Of a stretch of DNA of 64,000 bases, positions 60,431 to 64,000 are shown piece after piece (position 1 is the stretch's first letter; every line of letters begins with the position of its first letter). The stretch comes from Phytoseiulus persimilis (Eukaryota > Arthropoda > Arachnida > Mesostigmata > Phytoseiidae): the NCBI GenBank assembly GCA_037576195.1, contig CM075101.1, positions 4,464,001 to 4,528,000 of the forward strand, in the 5' to 3' direction. The notes under the pieces are model-generated. The model was not told the DNA's origin. It saw nothing but the letters and a program-made list of their open reading frames with translations, and ran no database searches. The translations under genes were made by a program, and so were the position numbers.

Positions 60431-62654
60431 CCACAGCGCCTCAGGCCCTCGGAACATTAGAGGAACGGCACGACTTAAAGAGATGATTCGCTGGGTTCCG
60501 GAACACTGTGAGCAAATTCGCACGAGGCGTCCGTATAATGATCAGCTTGCCTCCGCAGAACAAATTCAAAGCTCTACTCAGCGATACTAAAATACAGCTG
60601 TTCACAATCAGGAAGACTAGTTTTGCACCTGATTCAAGAACTCAAACTTCGCGAGGTCACGTATTCTTCTCCGGCGGATAATGAGAAGCCGCGAATTTTT
60701 CTGTGAATCCTCCCCAGGAGAGCCGGCTCGAGAAGTGGATTCAACACCAAAACGTTCAAGAATTCCTATGTGTCGAATCCGGTGGGGGAAAAGGAACTTT
60801 AGCATACGGAGCCTCAACAGGACCCGCCCCCGGAAGAACTCCCCAGCTTCCGGAGTCTCTGAGCTCTTTTCGAATCCGATTCCGCCGAAACGGTAGCGGG
60901 CCGAGGAGTCACAAGCGTTTTTCAGCGGTTGTCATGTGCGCGGGAAAGAGAACCGAAATGAGGAGAGAAGGCTTCCGCCGTGAAAAGAATAAAAACCTTG
61001 CGTCTGAGCTCCGTACGTTGAAATTGATTCCTCTGTTGAGACATCAGTGAACTGAGACGAGGATCGAAGATTACGATCTGCAGAGCTGCGCTGCATCCGA
61101 CTACTGGACCGGTTGGCGGATCTTCGCCTGGACAGGTAAGTCGATCCTCAACGGCCCCCGTGTTGAGATATGATTGATTGGGTATCCTGAACTTCAAGAA
61201 ACAAAGGCCACTTCCTGAGAGTTGTAACGTATTCTGGTTCAAGTATCACTGACTCAGGCCCTATATAGCAACCTCGACCAGTCGACCAGAAAACCAAGAA
61301 ATTTGCAAATCCATAAACTTCAACTCCGAATTAGTTCTTCTTGGAACGATATCACGAAATAAGGCATTCGCATCTCATAGCTTGGATTGATCCTCACTCT
61401 TGTCCCCGATTCGCAAATAAGAGAGCTGTGGCTGTATGTCGGAGGCACCGACGAAGAAAAGAATCACTCGCGACACACTTCGCGCGCAAGTCATGCAGAG
61501 GGCCATCGCTGAGAGTTCTTACCGAGCACTCATGGCTCCTTGGAAACCTTTGGGTTCAGTGATTTCGTGCGGCTTTTATAACACTCGTTGACATCCCCTC
61601 TCCGCGAAATCGGATAGCCAAATATGCGGCGCACGGAGGTCTTCTCATTACAAACGACCGGCCATCCGTAGCTCTCCTGCAAACCAACGACTCAGGCCGT
61701 TCAACCCTGTCTCGAGCTATGATGACTCGAATGAGTGCGAAGTGTCTCCTCTAAGTTGTACGAGGGTACCGCGATCTACTAACCAATTTAGGCTGAAGGC
61801 AATCCGGGTTCACCATTCTCCGAGGCGGTTCAGCTGGAGAAGATTCCCGGACATAGTAAAGTGGACTGAGGCCACACGTCTTCCGCCGTTACGAATCCCC
61901 CGGCCAAGGTTCACAGAGGAAGCGAAACCTCACGATAGGGTTCTCGTGTTCTCGTGTTCTCGATGGCGTACAATGAAACACACCTATATGACAGGCAACG
62001 AGAACTGATCAGAAGAAGCGATTCGCAGATTCGTAATCAACGTTCCCGATTTACCCCAACCTAAGACACAACTTCAATGTTGAATTGTTGTTTTTCTCTT
62101 GTCCGGCCCTTGTATCGGTTTCTTATCCCGCATTCATTGATAGCTTTGTGCAGGCGGCATCAGAATCGAAGCACGCTGCGAAAAGGTTTTCATCTCCGCT
62201 GCAGATTCTATTGTATTTATTTCCCTTCAATTCGATCCAGTTCTACCTCTCTGTATTCGTGTTCGGCCTGGGGCAAATGATCGGAAAATGCCCTAAGCTG
62301 TCAAAGAGAAAAGCGAAGTGCAGGCCGGTTTTCTATATTGTGATAAGAGATTAATCGTTTCTCCTCTTGTTATCTCCTTGGATCGTGCGGATCGTGAATT
62401 GTGCCCGACGACAGAATCCAGGTTTTTGTTTGTGGTCGCCAAAAAACTCGGTAGTGTGCCAAAAGCTTGTCGCGATTGAAAATTGGGGTTGTTCATCCTT
62501 CGCACGATCAAGAGTTGCGCATCGGAACCCTGTTGTACGTTGTGATTCAAGATCCGGATTTACGATGCAGTCTTTTTTCCTTCCAGAGATCATCGCCGAA
62601 AGACTGTGCCCTTGAGTTCGCGTTCCAACCGTTTCGATACAGACAGAAGAAGCA
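60431..62654. other. Intergenic region before the CAP gene
   Basis: No gene is supported. A short tandem repeat of GTTCTCGT (three copies) sits near 61940. Confidence 0.3.
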
Positions 62655-63960
62655 TGGTGTTCCTCGGGTGAGATCTCTCGCATGAAGATGATGAGGCAGC
62701 ACAGGGTTGGGTAGATAGGTTCGAGGAGTCGGTTACTTCGCTCGCCCGACACAGCAAGCAAGAGGCAATATTCGTCCCTCAAGACTGGCATCCGGAATAA
62801 TTCGCTCGAGCACTATACTTCATCCGCCCAGTAATCACTATCGGCGACCACAACTATCAGATATTCGATTTTTCGATCGGAGTCTAATTCAGTGTTCTTC
62901 TCCTAGAATCCTCCTACTATCGATGGCGTCGGTTGGCTCAACGAGATACACGTGCCATCAGTACAACCCGGGACACATCACGTGCCAGGCCCGGAATCCT
63001 ACGTGTCAGATCACAGACGATCACTATCTGAGCAGCAGCGAGCGTCACGAGATACTCGCGGCTCACAACGAAATTCGGCGCGAAGCCGCCAAAGGTCTTC
63101 TGAAGAGGTTTGGACTGCCTGAAGCCGCCAACATGAGGAAAATGGTAACATTCCGAGGAAATGCAAATTCACGACGATAAATTCATTCACCGATTCTTCC
63201 ATCTCCGAAAGTGAATGCTGAGCACTTCTATACGAAATAACGCTTCATATTGTAACGCTTTCTTGCGAATGATGTAGGAATATGACGATGAGTTAGCCAA
63301 CAATGCTCAAGCTCACGTCGAGGTGTTTTGTCAACTGCATCATGATCAGCCCTCTCAACGTACAACAGGTAGCTGTCTTCTCGAGTGGATATACTCGTCA
63401 ATACGAACTGTCGGTTGAGAAGCTTCCGTAACCCCCGCTATAGCTCTCCGGCATCGTCCGAGAACGATATTCTGGGCTCTCCTCGAGGTCTCAACTCTGA
63501 ATCCAGCTAGCTCCTGCTCGAAGATGGGTTAAAAATTTCCTTACTCCACAGGGTCTTATCCAGATGTGGGGCAGAATGTATACATTACCGAAGTGAAGTA
63601 CCAGAAGCTACAAGAGGATTCCTGGACCAAAGTCATCGAAACTCTGTGGGGGAAAAACGAAGCCGCGCTGCTCCGTGGAGGCCACTTCGGACAAGGAATG
63701 ACTTTGCGTGGTTATAATCTCCCAGGCACCGGGCATCTGACACAGGTTGAATTCTGAAATTCGATGGACCGCTCTTTCGACGACGTCAGAGACAATGCGG
63801 AGCTTCTTACCACCACACCTTTGACAACTTCTCTCAAAATTAGTGTCCGATTCCTTTGGCAGCTTCTTTGGGCGGAAACCGAGAGGGTTGGATGTGGAAA
63901 AATCATCTTCGAGAACAACGGTGGAACGAGCGACCTGAGAACGTGTGATTACGGCGAAGG
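62655..63960 (+). CDS. Secreted CAP/SCP domain protein (antigen 5 / venom-allergen family), partial
   Basis: Exons: 62655-62668 (14 coding bases, MVFLG), 62907-63144, 63278-63368, 63552-63745 and 63863-63960. Every junction keeps phase. The last exon ends at a gtaggt donor, so the gene continues past the right edge. The tiny first exon completes the signal peptide MVFLGILLLSMASVGS. The mature part starts YTCHQYNPGHITCQ and shows the CAP core: ILAAHNEIRREAAKG, DDELANNAQAH, CQLHHD, GQNVYI, GTGHLTQ then LLWAETERVGCG, and CDYGEG. The CAP1/CAP2-type motifs and the conserved His residues (in AAHN, LHHD-type and GHLTQ) are present. These are secreted, disulphide-rich proteins found in saliva, venom and tissue fluids. 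The specific role is unknown. Confidence 0.9.
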
Positions 63961-64000
63961 GTAGGTTGAGTCTTCTCCTCCTCACAACGACTGTTTCAAG

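Noticed and set aside
1-64000. CRISPR arrays, bacterial operons, riboswitches
   Set aside because: The window is eukaryotic. I saw no spaced direct repeats with unique spacers and no Shine-Dalgarno organisation.

Overview
The window is animal nuclear DNA. Every recognisable gene is built of short exons with GT-AG or GC-AG introns, and the families are metazoan: PPM1E/F-type phosphatase, TMEM145, RRP5/PDCD11, ATP6AP2, PP5, a thyroglobulin type-1 protein and a CAP/antigen-5 protein. Small introns, roughly balanced base composition and BEL/Pao, hAT and Tc1 remains suggest an arthropod. My impression is an acarine such as a mesostigmatid mite, but nothing in the window proves this.

Left part (1-12 kb): one exon of ribosomal protein P2 (minus), an unassigned minus-strand terminal exon, a pair of facing 17-bp minisatellite arrays, and a small two-exon gene of unknown family (4982-5395, plus). 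The rest of this stretch shows no supportable gene.

Centre (12-42 kb): a very large PP2C phosphatase gene (12139-20128, plus) has a PABP-binding PAM2-type motif and a tail of about 900 residues after the catalytic domain. It is followed by a TMEM145-like membrane protein (22956 to about 28133, plus) that converges on, and just overlaps, an RRP5/PDCD11 gene (31843-28129, minus). That RRP5 ends where its C-terminal HAT domain should begin. Next come a Tc1-family transposon with complete IR/DR ends, an intronless ATP6AP2 (minus), a two-exon secreted thyroglobulin-domain protein (plus), and a seven-exon PP5 (minus).

Right part (42-64 kb): mostly gene-poor and rich in transposons. It holds a BEL/Pao tail fossil, a 1.26-kb TA-flanked element, a 0.78-kb foldback element abutted by a hAT MITE that itself holds another hAT element (both with 8-bp target duplications), and two more hairpin loci of short repeats. 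A secreted CAP protein gene runs off the right edge.

The host genes are functionally unrelated: ribosome and ribosome biogenesis, Ser/Thr phosphatases, V-ATPase, and secreted or membrane proteins. I see no operon-like or pathway clustering. Exon borders were worked out by hand from splice motifs, reading phase and remembered family sequences, and no database search was run.
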